Shown one piece after another: positions 44,877 through 55,900 of a stretch of 64,000 nt of DNA. Origin of the DNA: Dipteris shenzhenensis (taxonomy: Eukaryota > Polypodiophyta > Polypodiopsida > Gleicheniales). The number at the start of each line of letters is the position of its first letter. The stretch's first letter is position 1. The translations under genes were made by a program, and so were the position numbers. Location: NCBI GenBank assembly GCA_047967505.1, contig CM106538.1. One strand, given 5' to 3'. Below the pieces are notes generated by a model, which had not been told where the DNA came from, ran no database searches, and saw nothing but the letters and a program-made list of their open reading frames with translations.

Positions 44877-44944
44877 GTGTGTGTGTGTGCGTGCCTGGGG
44901 GGGTGTGTGTAGATTCGTGGTGTGTGTGTTGGTGTGTGTGTGTT
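44877..44944. repeat. GT-rich tract between LINE D and LINE F
   Basis: Interrupted (GT)n immediately after the LINE D A-run. Confidence 0.93.
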
Positions 44945-44997
44945 GGTGAGTGTGGTGGTGCTTCCGCGTCTGAGCTGCTAGCCCTTTCCTCCGTACA

Positions 44998-45275
44998 GTT
45001 TTCTTGAACTACGTTTTTTTCTTGTGTAGCCCCCGGACCCTTCCCGTACAGCTCTATACATCTCCCGTACAGATCTTGTACAGCTGTGTGCAACTCCCAA
45101 ACTATCTAGTACGATGTCCGCGTTTGTGCATCATACCTTTCCCATACAGTCCCCATACATTTCCGTACATAACTTTCCTGTCTGACTTCCGTACGATTTT
45201 CCCTAGTATATCTTCCGTACAATTTTAGACGCTCCCGTACTACCCTACCTTCCGTACTCTTGCTGGTACGGATTC
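44998..45275 (+). promoter_or_regulatory. GTAC motif array in LINE F leader
   Basis: About 11 GTAC cores in 280 bp (CCGTACAG, TCCGTACGA, CCCGTACTA and similar). Confidence 0.5.
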
Positions 45276-45365
45276 CCTACAAGTGTCCTCCGCACTGCTC
45301 TACAGGAGATTTGCCGTTTGTTCTCTTTTTCTTTCGTGCAGGTTCTTTTCGCTCTCTTACCTCTA

Positions 45366-46367
45366 ATGGCATACTATGCATATGAGAAAACCTTTCAGAA
45401 GGAAAGGCTACTTCAAAACAAAAAACAAAAGCAGGTGATGGGTCAAGATGACCCTATTCATGTCTTTGCAGAGGCTCCGCTTGTTCATGAAGTGATGCAT
45501 GAGGGCTTTGAAGACACTCGAAAGAGTTGGAAAGATTGGGTTCTCACAATGGGAATCATGGACGTCGATGTTATATTTCATCCCATGAAGGATTATGCTA
45601 AGCATGCTATTATCATTTTCTTTCCGGGCAGTATGCTTGCTGCTGCAGATGTTGGTAACTGGTTGACTTGAACTTTGGGTGGTTGCTATGTCAGAAAAGT
45701 TCATTACGCAGCAAGGGGTTTTGTTGAGGTAATCATGATGACTGATGAAGAGCATAAACCAATCTTGTTAGAGCATTCTCTGACTCCAGAATCTTATTCA
45801 GTTACAGTCAATAATGTTTTGACGAGCAGTGCCTTTGATGAGTTGAGATGGGGCTTATTTGCAGGTGCATGCTTTGAATGTAAAAAATTTGGGCACCTCG
45901 TTTCCCAATGCCCATTACGTGTTCCCAAAATGCCACTGGAGGCTGAATCCCTCTCGCTTCAGAAAAAGAAATCTAACGCCTCTTCTGTGATGAAGAATAA
46001 GGGCATTTGAAATTTTGTTGAAAAAGAAAAAGGCAAAACGCAGGCTGCATCGAATGGTAATACTCCTCTTTCTATGCCCTTTACATCTTAACCTCAGGTG
46101 GGGGGAAAAACTTTCACTGAAGCATGGCAAACTCCTAGAAAAGTTCTCTCGCCTAGGAGACCTTTGCCTTCCAGGACTTGGAGTGGTGCATCTTCCAAGG
46201 GGAAAACTCTTGAAGAAAATTCTGGAATTGGTATTACTTGGGCTGCAGTGACTCCAAATCGTACTCTATTTCCAGAAGAGGAAGTTGCTGCCCTCTTGTC
46301 TTCTCCTCAAGCTCATTCTTCCTCTCAAGGGAGAGACCCAGATATTGAGGTGGAAATGCAATCGTAG
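45366..46367 (+). pseudogene. LINE F ORF1 with internal deletion
   Basis: ATG 45366 (MAYYAYEKTFQKERLLQNKK), DDPIHVFAEAP, AIIIFFPGSMLAAADVGNWL. TGA at 45669-45671 is followed in frame by TLGGCYVRKVHYAARGFVEV. About 110 residues present in LINE D (from PLFYGKQ to the sequence before IAVEVEG) are missing. The knuckle CFECKKFGHLVSQC follows. After stops and a shift, TWQ/AWQTPRKVLSPRRPLP and SSPQAHSSSQGRDPD end at 46367. Confidence 0.83.
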
Positions 46368-46411
46368 ACAGCTTCTTAGCTGTTGTACATACTTGTCATA
46401 TATCTGTAAAT

Positions 46412-49075
46412 ATGCTTGATCATATCAAATGTGTTACTCTCAATGTACAGGGTATGTGTGATGGTAGAAAATGGAAATATGTGTGGATGTTTCTTAACAA
46501 ACTACAGCCAGATGTAGTTGAATTACAAGAACACAACCAGCACATGTATTCGGGCCAAACTGGACACTTTGCTGGTTATGACATTTTTTATGCTAGGGAA
46601 CACTCTTTCTCAGGGGTAGCTTTCTTGGTAAAGCATGATCTTCAGCCGCTTGTGGTCCTCAATGATCATCAAGGTAGATGGATTATCATACAATGCCTCA
46701 TTCAAGGAGAGATTTTAAATTTGCCTCATTTTATGCTCCCCAATCTTCGTGCAATAGGGCTTTGATTTGGGATGCTATGCAAACTCCTTTGGAAGCATGG
46801 CATAATCAAACTTGTGTCCAAAAAACATCTGTGTGACCATATGTTAGATTGGAGGCCTATTACTTTGATGCCTGTAGTTTACAAACTCATTGCCAAAATG
46901 ATTGTGTATAGGCTTCACAGGATATTGAATGCGGGCCTTCATCCTCATCAGTATGGGTTTGTGCTGCGAAGACTAATCCATGACAATATCTCCAATGCAT
47001 TGATTGCAATTGAATATGCTAAGTACTCGCATCAAGATGTGCTCATATTGCAGGTAGATATTGCTAAGGCATTTAACACTGTTCAATGGGATTTTATCTC
47101 TCTATTCATGACAAAGTTGGGCTTTGGTCGCAAGATAGCAAATGCCGTTTACTGGCTTTATTCTGGCTCTACTTCTCAGTGCATTCTTGGGGGCCATCTA
47201 TCTCGGTCATGGACATTGGGTAGATCAGTTAGACAAGGCTGCCCTCTTAGTGCTCTCTTCTATGCTATTGCGACCCATCCCCTCTTGATGTATCTTGATC
47301 ATCTTACAAACACAGGACAAATGACTCGTCTTAAAATCCCTAGGGCTGCATCTTTTTTGGCACAAGCATATGCTGATGATTCCTTCTTTATGCCACAGAA
47401 TTCTCCCCGGGAAGTTCACATGCTTATGACCACACTATCATTGTATGGATTAGCAGCGGGATTGCATGTCAATTTTGACAAATGTAAATTGCTTCCCTTG
47501 AAACAATGTGACTGGCACTCTAATCTCTAGCCAGGTCAGGTGGTGCACTCCAAAGATGTAGTCAGGCATTTGGGATATCCTATAGGATGGCATATCACCA
47601 GGAAGCAGCAGTTAAAATGGATCTTCCAAAGACTTCAACATAAACTGGAATATTGAAAAATTTCTACTTGGCCACTTCATGTCAGGCTCAGAATAGTACA
47701 GTCCATTGTAATGTCCTATGTTCAGTTCTTTTTGCCTTTGCTACATTGGTCCCCCAGAGATATTTCAGCCTTTATGTCTCAAGCTATGGAGCTGTTATGG
47801 AGGACAAAAACTGCTGTGAAAGCATTGAGACTGATGAAGATGGAAATGGTGTGCTCTCCTAGGATGCATGGTGGACTTAATGTTCTCACTATAAGATATC
47901 ATGTACTTGCAAGGAAGGCAACTATGCTCCATACTTTTTTCCGTCAACAACAGCCATGGACTTGTATGATAGCATCCATGTGTGTCAACATGAGGACATT
48001 TGCATATGGCCATTGGACTACTGATCATTGGGAGGTTGTCATTGGGAGATTTGTAGGGAAGATACCTGGCTGTCCTTTCTCTACTGCTCTGATACTTGAC
48101 TGGAAACAAGTACTTTCTAAGGTCAAATGGACTCCTGATAACTGCTCGGGGACCAACTCAATGAGGAAAGAAAGTATTCATTGGAGTGCCATCTTTGACA
48201 TTCCACTTGCTTTATAGAAACCTGTTCGGGCATATAATCTCATGAAATTGGGAATTAGATACATAAATGATGTGGTAGATGATCAGAGCTATGTCTTATC
48301 TTTTCCTCATGCCACTACTTTCTATGCATTGGGAATGCATCATAGGTCGATATGGAAGAAAATTGCTGATTTGTTACTTCCTCTTCTACCTGTTCCTCCT
48401 GTGGCAGGCACAGACAGGCTTATGGATTGGCAATTGCAACCCTCTGCTACATGCTCTCATCCTGTTCCTCTGCCTGCCTTGACCTCCATCAAAGCCTACA
48501 GGCTTCTTCAGCCTGCTCCATGGATTCAGCAATATGCTAATACTCTGTGGCATATCAGGAAGCCCCTCTCATGGTGGCAGAAGAATCTCCAGATATTATG
48601 GAAGTGTAAAATGCCTTTGAAACAAAGACTTTTTCTTTGGAGATGCATGACCGGCACATTGTCAGTGGGAATCACACTTGCCAAACGTCACATTGCACCA
48701 TCCACATGTTTACGATGTCAGGCTCCTTCAGAGACTGTCCCTCATTCGCTTTGGCACTGCCCGTGTTCTAGGAACCTCCTTGGGAGAATTTCAGATCATC
48801 TTCAGCTCCGTTTCCCAAGTCACAGATTGGGGAAACATTTTTGGTTATTTGGCACATTTATGAGGTCTTTGTCTCACTATTCACTATTTCTCTCATGGGT
48901 GAGATATTGGGCTCTTTGGACAATCTGGAGTAAGCATAATTTGGCATACTTGGGTCGCCAGATTCACAAGTCATATGAATCTTTCCGAGCCTCATTGCGG
49001 CAATCCTTATATGATGCCTGCCATGAGGGTGATATACATGCTTCTTGCATAGAGCTTTTCTTTTTATGTTTATGA
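46412..49075 (+). pseudogene. LINE F ORF2: endonuclease start fused to RT middle, then zf-RVT
   Basis: ATG 46412 (MLDHIKCVTLNVQGMCDGRK), ELQEHNQHMYSGQTGHFAGY, VLNDHQGRWIIIQCLIQGEI. At about 46785 it joins LLWKHGIIKLV of the RT, omitting about 1.4 kb (catalytic half of the endonuclease and RT fingers). The frame then follows LINE D with YADDSFFM (about 47370) and zf-RVT CLRCQAPSETVPHSLWHCP. Stops at 47528, about 47656 and 48214; the last is shared with LINE D (43925). Confidence 0.9.
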
Positions 49076-49159
49076 TCTTTGGGATACTCTCCATTTTGGA
49101 GACTTCCCATCTTGTAAATTTATGAGAATATAAATACACTGCACTGGATTTTACTATTG

Positions 49160-49161
49160 TA

Positions 49162-49199
<38 letters not shown>
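49160..49199. repeat. (GT)n(GA)n at LINE G head
   Basis: About 12 GT units then about 8 GA units between LINE F and LINE G. Confidence 0.95.
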
Positions 49200-49201
<2 letters not shown>

Positions 49202-49244
49202 ACTCCATGACGTCCAACGGCAGCTGGAGTCCCGTCTAGGGCTT

Positions 49245-49445
49245 CCGTACTCCTACCTCGGGTCCATGTATAGCCCCCGTCCTTCTCCGCAGCATCTATA
49301 CCCTCCCGCAACTCCCGTCTCTGCCTGCAGCCTTCCGTACCACCTGTACAGCCATCGGTACAAGCTGTACGATATTCCATACAGGCTTCTTGACCTGCTG
49401 CAATCTCTGTACAGGCCCCTGCTCATTCCGCACCTGCTGTACGAA
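49245..49445 (+). promoter_or_regulatory. GTAC motif cluster in LINE G leader
   Basis: Seven GTAC cores in 200 bp, including CTGTACAG and GCTGTACGA. Confidence 0.45.
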
Positions 49446-49740
49446 CTCTAGCCGGCTGTCTGCTCGCGTTTTCTGCTCCTGATCGCCACTTTTGCTGCTG
49501 GTCACCTATCTCTCCTCGTCCTCTCCCCTTTTGCACAAGTGCCTCTGTCAATTACTCACCTTCTTTTGTCCTCTCCTTTCCCTCTCTTGTGCATAAGCTT
49601 TTGCTTTGGCTGTCCTTATCTGTTCTCCTGAGCCTTTTCCCTTGTCAATTATCCCTTCTGCTCCTCCTTTTTCAGCTTTCTCTACTTTCTCCCCTTTGCT
49701 GTATTTTGCCTTCAATTTTTTTATTGTACATAACTTCAAT

Positions 49741-50690
49741 GAAGATTTATTCGCACAAGAAGTAGAAGTAGGACTCGGGTCTTGATGACCCTGTGCATGC
49801 CTCGCCTAGATACTCGTAAGGATTGGAAAGATTCTACTCCCACCGTCAGGATAATGGTGAGGTTGATGATTGTGTGAATATGCCAAGTATGCAGTGAGTA
49901 TTTCTTTCCATGCCGTATGCCAGTTGCAACTGAGGTGGGTAATTGGTTGACACACACTTTAGGTGGTTGTTTTGTACGCAAAGTGCATTATGCTACCAAG
50001 GGCTTCTTTGAAGTTATTATGGTGGATGAACAACATAAGCAGATGCTCTTGAAACACTCCCCTTTTTTTTATGGATAGAAAATGGGTCATGTACTCCAAT
50101 GGTCGCCTACCAGGGATTATCAAGCTTTGATCAGACATCGTTGTCTGGTATGGGTGGAAGTAGTGGACTTCCCTCAATGCCTTGCTTCTTTGTTGCCAAA
50201 GATTGCAACTTCTTTGGGTAAGGTGGTGTGTCCACCAAGACCAAATGGCAACTCAGTTTGGGCACATGGTTTCGCAATGCCCTCTGGTTGTACACAAAAT
50301 GCCTGCAAATGCTATGCATGCTCAAATGCACTCCAAGGATTCTCCTGCCTCTTCTCTGCTTAAAAACAAATCACACAAGCCTACTATTGCAGCCCAAGAT
50401 AAGGGAAAAGCTGCAGTTGTTTTGAATGGAAATGCCTCCTCTTTGATGCCTTCTACTTTTCAATCAAAAGTAAAGGAAAAGACCTTGCAGGAAACTTGGC
50501 AAAGTCCAAGAAAAATTGTGATAGCACGGAGACCTCTCCCTCCTCGTCCATGGAATGGTTCATCTTCAAATGGTCATTCTCCTCAAGGTACCCTCTTCCT
50601 TGAAGAGGAAAGTATGGGTCCTTTGTCTTCTCCACAAACACTTGTATCATCTCAGGGACGGGGACTGGATCATGAGATTGCAGACTTGAT
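49741..50690 (+). pseudogene. LINE G ORF1 relic
   Basis: Fragments colinear with the LINE D/F ORF1: a KIYSHKK start, LVWVEVVDFPQCLASLLPKI, TSLGKVVCPPRPNGN, then KEKTLQETWQSPRKIVIARR and LSSPQTLVSSQGRGLD. The zinc-knuckle segment is largely lost (VWAHGF...CPLVVHKMPAN). Numerous stops. Confidence 0.75.
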
Positions 50691-50741
50691 ACTTTTGGTT
50701 CTCAGCTGTACATATTCTGTAAATATGTTGTCACACTCTCA

Positions 50742-51281
50742 ATGTACAGGGGTTGTGTAATCCCAATGGAAACTTGTCTAAATCAATTACAGCCTCACAT
50801 AGTGGCATTGCAAGAGCATAACCAGCATATGTATGCTGGTCATTATGGGCAATTTGTTGGGTATGACATGTTTTATGCAGGTGAGCATTCTTTTTCACGT
50901 GTAGTTTTTCTGGTGAAACATGAGTTTCAGCCAATTGTTGTGCCCAATGACAGTCAGGGCAGATGGCTGATCCTAGAGTGTCTCATTCAGGGAGAAATAT
51001 TTGAATTTTCTTCGGTTTGTGCACCTCAATCTTCTCATAGTAGAGGTTTGATTTGGGCTGATATGCAAGGCTACCCCTGGAGACAGCATGCGTTTATTTG
51101 TGGGGATTTTAATAATGCTCCTCAGCAGGGTGATAATACTTATGGCCATACTCATATGTTGACTTCTGAGCGTCATCATTGGTCAAATCTTTTAATTCAG
51201 CTGAGTCTTGTTGACCATTGGAAAGAATCACAGCCAATGTTGCCAGGCTATAATTTTCAACATAATGCTCAGTTTTCTTAG
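50742..51281 (+). pseudogene. LINE G ORF2 endonuclease, first copy
   Basis: LNQLQPHIVALQEHNQHMYA, GYDMFYAGEHSFSRVVFLVK, GRWLILECLIQGEIFEFSSV, FICGDFNNAPQQGDNTYGHT and LPGYNFQHNAQFS before TAG. It corresponds to residues of LINE D up to the YWARLDR region, with a stop just before. Confidence 0.85.
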
Positions 51282-51790
51282 CAGGCCCGTCTAGATCGTT
51301 GAAACAGGATTGATCCTCAACAATATGATTTCTCACTGCTAAATTATGGGTGGATTGTTCTAAATTATGGGTGGATTTCTCACTGCTAAATTATGATTTC
51401 TCACTGCTAAATTGTTGTGCTCAATGACAGTCAGGGCAGATGGCTGATCCTAGAGTGTCTCATTCAGGGAGAAATATTTGAATTTTCTTCGGTTTGTGCA
51501 CCTCAATCTTCTCATAGTAGAGGTTTGATTTGGGCTGATATGCAAGGCTACCCCTGGAGACAGCATGCATTTATTTGTGGGGATTTTAATAATGCTCCTC
51601 AGCAGGGTGATAATACTTATGGCCATACTCATATGTTGACTTCTGAGCGTCATCATTGGTCAAATCTTTTAATTCAGCTCAGTCTTGTTGACCATTGGAA
51701 AGAATCACAGCCAATGTTGCCAGGCTATAATTTTCAACATAATGCTCAGTTTTCTTAGCAGGCTCGTCTAGATCGTTGAAACAGGATTGA
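50936..51790 (+). repeat. 477-bp-period tandem duplication in LINE G endonuclease
   Basis: The segment starting TTGTTGTGCYCAATGACAGT occurs at 50936 and 51413 and stays almost identical for about 400 bp, ending in GATTGATCCTCAACA. Between copies lies a patch of ATTATGGGTGGATT and TTTCTCACTGCTAAATT mini-repeats (51325-51412). Very few differences imply a recent event. Confidence 0.92.
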
Positions 51791-52207
51791 TCCTCAACAC
51801 TATGATTTCTCACTGCTAAATTATGGGTGGATTATGCTTTTATGCATTCTTATCATGCCCCTTTGTGGTTCAAGATCTCTATTCATGACATGCCTAATGA
51901 TTGGCTTACACAAAGAAGACTACTCATTGTCAATAATAGTTATCTGAAGCATGATACATACAAGGCCACGGTGTATGAGGCTGTCCACCCTTTGTCACAC
52001 TAGTCTCGCCTTGGAATTGATTATGCTTGGGAAGCTTTCATTGCTAGAATGCAAGCAGTTATTCGTAACTATGGCAAAACTTACATGAAGACTTTGTTGC
52101 AAATGAAAAACACACATGTCAATCCTTGCATTGCAAAACATGTTTAGCCTAGCCTAAAATCTGATTTTCTTCCATACAAAGATTTCTAATATGACTCATC
52201 TTAGTCA

Positions 52208-53840
52208 ATGACAATAGAAATCTCTAAATGGGAGACAAGGGCACGACAAAGGGCTTTTTTGGATAAAGAATGTTCCTCCAAAGCTTACAATATAAAAGGC
52301 ACTCTCAAAGTATTTGCAGGTTTCTTCTCTCTATGGTGTTTGGACTTCTTCTTGAGCACAGCTTGTGTTCAGCATTTTGCTGCTATTTTTGGTAAAGCGG
52401 ATCCTCCTTCACAAGAGGTTATTTCAGCAAGGCAGCAATTATTACAGCATGTCACCATCCGGCATGGCAGAAAGCCACTGAAGCTGAGATAAGATCCTTT
52501 CAGAAGAATGTGGTTGGCACCAAATGGATCTACAAGATAAAGTATCATGCAGATGGTACAGTTGAGAAGTACAAAGCCCGTTTAGCTGCCAACGGGTATG
52601 CACAAGAGGGGATAGATTATGAGGAGACCTCTGCTCTGATGGCCAAGATGACTACCATTCGCTCATTCATCTCTCTTGCTGCGTTTTATGGTTGGTCTGT
52701 GTACCAAATGATGTCAAGACCGCCTTCCTCAATGGGGATCTCAAGGAGGAGGTCTATGTGCATAAGCCCCAGGGTTTTGTTGTTCAGGAACAAGAGCACA
52801 AGGTATGCAAGCTAAAGAAAGCCTTGTATGGGCTGAAGCAAGCGCCTCGTACATGGTATCATAAGATACATCAGTTTTTGCTGTCCCAGGGCTTTGTCAG
52901 CACTCATACTCCTAGTTGGGATGGTCTCGCAGTTGAATTCTTCTTTCCATATTAGGATCTCCTCAAATCTCCTTTGCTGCAAATGATAAATAGCAATCAA
53001 TACATGCCGGATTCTTGGAAGAAAGGGCTTGTAAAACTCCTGCCCAAGAAGTCAATCTGTCAATCATTGGCTGATTGGAGACTGATCACTTTGACACCTG
53101 TTATTTATAAGATCATAACCAAAATGGTGGTTGATCGTATCAATGAAAACTTGCATGAGGGCCTTCCTCCGACGCAATATGGTTATATTCCTCGCAGGCA
53201 GATAATTGACAATATTACAAATGCCTATATTGGGATTGAGTATGCCAAATATACTTAACAGGATGTTCTCTTGTTGCAAGTAGATAGTACAAAGGCTTTT
53301 GACACCATCCAATGTGATTTTATAGTACAGACCATGCGAGCTTTGGGCTTTAATCAGAAATTACAGCATATCATCTTTTGGCTCTATAGTGACACCAAAG
53401 CTACATGCATCTTGTTAAGGGATATCTCTGAAGCTTGGACACTCCATTGCTCACTTCGCCAGGACTGTCCTCTTAGTGCTATTTTATATGCTATAGCCAC
53501 GCATCCTACACTGCAATATATTGACCATTTGGTGGCAGCTCACATGTTACATGGCTTGCATATTCCTGGAAGTCGTCCTTTAATTGCTCAGGCTTATGCA
53601 GATGATTCGCTTTTTGTGTCATAGAATACTGAAAGAGACCTTTCTTCCTCTATACCGGCTCTTTTATTATATGGCCTGGCTGCTGGCCTTCATGTCAATT
53701 TTCAGAAATCTCGTTTGTTGCCTTTGCATTCTAAAGATTGGCATAGTCTGTATGGCCAGGGAAAATTGTCCTGCCCAATCACTTGGTACGCCATCTTGGT
53801 TATCCTTTGGGTTGGACAATTACTCGTCGTCAACAGCTTG
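52208..53840 (+). pseudogene. LINE G RT interrupted by a Copia RT fragment
   Basis: LINE portions: KWETRARQRAFLDKECSSKA, DPPSQEVISARQQLLQHVT, then after the Copia piece [83 protein letters not shown] and YADDSLFVS (about 53596). About 25 LINE residues (the DNALSHLGKYK segment of LINE D) are replaced by 52464-52897. Stops and shifts are throughout. Confidence 0.88.
52464..52897 (+). pseudogene. Copia RT fragment embedded in LINE G
   Basis: It reads WQKATEAEIRSFQKN, then [40 protein letters not shown], a 1-nt frameshift near 52706, [18 protein letters not shown], and [20 protein letters not shown]. This is the N-terminal half of the Copia RT (RVT_2). An internal deletion removes the TWxxVDLPPGK segment. 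Same strand as the LINE; no LTR or PBS. Confidence 0.9.
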
Positions 53841-54214
53841 ATTGGGTTCTTGTCAAATTAAGGAAAAAGATGGAATATTGGAAGTTAGTGACTTAGCCTA
53901 TGCATGTCCAGCTCAGAATTGTTCAATCTATTTTGGTAGCCTATATTCAATTTTATCTGCCATTGATCTTTTTTACCAAAGGAGATATTACATCCTTTAT
54001 GTCCACCATCATGAAAATTTTCGGTGTTCGAAGCACGCCAAAAAAAGTTTGCGCTTGCTTCCAGTACAACGGTTATGTTCGCCAAAATTGCATGGGGGGT
54101 TGAATATTCTCAACATTTATGTGCAGATTCTGGCTCATAAAGGGAAAATGATGCTACAATTTTTACAACGAGATCATCCTTGGGCTGCAATGATGTGCTA
54201 TTCACTTCTTCAAC

Positions 54215-54617
54215 TCACTACTACTATTGGCAACCATCTCAATGGCACTTCCTGTTGGGCACCATTGAAGGCAAGGTCAAAGGTTGCCCTATTGCTACTC
54301 AAATGTTTTTGGATTGGAAACATATTCTCTCGCATCTGGCTTAGCACAGCCAGGATTCCTTCTAGGGTAATTCTTTGCGACGAGCGGAGAACATCCACTG
54401 GTCCCGGGTTTTTTCTCACTACTACTATTGGCAACCATCTCAGTGGCACTTCCTATTGGGCACCATTGAAGGCACGGTAAAAGGTTGCCCTATTGTTACT
54501 CAAATGTTTTTGGATTGGAAACATATTCTCTCGCATCTAGCTTAGCATGGCCAGGATTCCTTCTAGGGTAATTCTTTGCGACGAGCGGAGAACATCCACT
54601 GGTCCCGGGTTTTTCTC
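54215..54617 (+). repeat. 201-bp tandem duplication in LINE G
   Basis: Copy 1 starts CTCACTACTACTATTGGCAA at 54214-54215, and copy 2 starts with the same words at 54415. Both end GGTCCCGGGTTTTTTCTCA-like. They differ at about ten positions by eye. Confidence 0.92.
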
Positions 54618-54679
54618 AGCCATGGGCTTTAAAGGAGCCCAGGTGCTCCTATTTTCTTAATTCAAAAGAAATTTCCTAT

Positions 54680-55440
54680 GTGGCAAATGTCATTCATGAT
54701 GATGGCACTCTTTTATCTTTCCCTTTGGTGGCTGCTGGAAAATATGGTTTAGGAATGACCTGTATGGTATATCATTACTTGGATGCTTCAACCATTTCAG
54801 CCAGTACCCCCTTTGGAACTTCAAGACAGGCTTCAGGATTGGACTCTTCTTCCTACACTCCTCCATTCGTCCTTTGAAGTTGTCTCATACAACAATCTCA
54901 TCTTTATACAAAGTTATGTTGTCTCCACCATGGGCATCGGACAAGGCTAATCAAATTTGGTGTTTGCATCGTTCGGTCAAATGGTGGAGAAAAAGATTAA
55001 AATAGATTTGGCACTCCAAGGTTCCTCTACAACAAGTCTTTCTATGTCGTGTTTTGTTGGGGGTTGTTTCGTCTGGACAGCCTTCATCATGCAGACGTAT
55101 TGCTCTAGCTATTTGTCGTAGGTGTTTAGCTCCAAGAGAATCTGTATCTCATATTTTTTGGAACTGCCCCGAGGCACGGAGCTTTTTGGGCATCCTTTGG
55201 CAGAGATTGAGACTAAGATTTCATCGGCCTGCTTTTGGCAAGCTTTTTTGGTTGTTTGAGATATATCCTCGATGGCCGGATTTGTAGCTGTTCTTTACCT
55301 GGGTTCGCTACTGGGCACTCTGGACTCTCTGGAAAGATAGAAATCACAGAGTCTTTGGTGATCCAATTCGTTCTACTTTTGTTTTCCTCCGTCGTTCTTT
55401 GCAGCAATCGCTCTTCGATGTCTGCAGACTCACTACATAA
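54680..55440 (+). pseudogene. LINE G ORF2 C-terminus with zf-RVT
   Basis: SFPLVAAGKYGLGMT, SGQPSSCRRIALAICRRCLA, then PRESVSHIFWNCPEARSF (zf-RVT CX2C...HxxxxC), FGKLFWLFEIYPRWPDL and, after a stop, WVRYWALWTLWKDRN, ending near 55440. Confidence 0.82.
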
Positions 55441-55559
55441 ATCATGGTGTATATTTGTCCTACATGGAGATTTTTATCTTGATGTAATCTTTTGGCTTAC
55501 CAGTTTTTCTGGAACGGCTATCTTGTAATATAAATCCTTCAAGGTTTTCACTTAAAAAT

Positions 55560-55575
55560 TTGTGTGTGTGTGTGT
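55560..55575. repeat. (GT)n after LINE G
   Basis: Eight GT units between LINE G and the next short LINE fragment. Confidence 0.93.
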
Positions 55576-55889
55576 ATTTGGGTTTGGTACTGCGCACTCT
55601 GGACTCTCTAGAAGGATCGCAATCATAGGGTCTTTGGTGATCCTGTTTTTTCCAATTTCTCTTTATTCAGACACTCTTTGCAGCTTGCAATCTCGTGTCT
55701 TTGATCATGATGTATATTTGTCCTACAGTGAGATTTTCTCTTGATGTATTATAGCTCTCCCTTTCTGGAGCATAGAGCTTTTCTTTTTATGTTTTTGATC
55801 TTTGGGATACTCTCCATTTCGGAGACCTCCCATCATGTAAATCTATGAGCATATAAATATACTACTGCACTGGATATTACTAAAAAAAA
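55576..55889 (+). pseudogene. 314-bp LINE chimera: G-type coding end plus D-type 3' UTR
   Basis: It opens with the G-type tail of ORF2 (FGTAHSGLSRRIAIIGSLVI in one frame; ALWTL-like in the other). At about 55765 it switches to the D/F 3' UTR (GGGATACTCTCCATTT...CACTGGATATTAC) and ends in A8 (55882-55889) before (GT)n. Confidence 0.82.
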
Positions 55890-55900
55890 GTGTGTGTGTG

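Larger units (their letters stand above)
44945..49159 (+). mobile_element. LINE F: chimeric, deleted LINE
   Basis: Leader with GTAC sites (44945-45365), ORF1 with an internal deletion, a short endonuclease, then a jump at about 46785 into the RT middle. From there to the end it is about 95 percent like LINE D by eye. The 5' half instead resembles LINE G. It ends CACTGGATTTTAC and runs into (GT)n. Confidence 0.88.
49200..55558 (+). mobile_element. LINE G, heavily rearranged
   Basis: Leader 49200-49740 (GTAC sites 49245-49445), ORF1 relic 49741-50690, endonuclease 50742-51758 with a tandem duplication, decayed spacer, RT 52208-53840 with an inserted Copia piece, a 201-bp tandem repeat at 54215-54617, zf-RVT and 3' UTR ending TTTTCACTTAAAAAT before (GT)n. 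Many frameshifts; the oldest LINE of the array. Confidence 0.85.
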
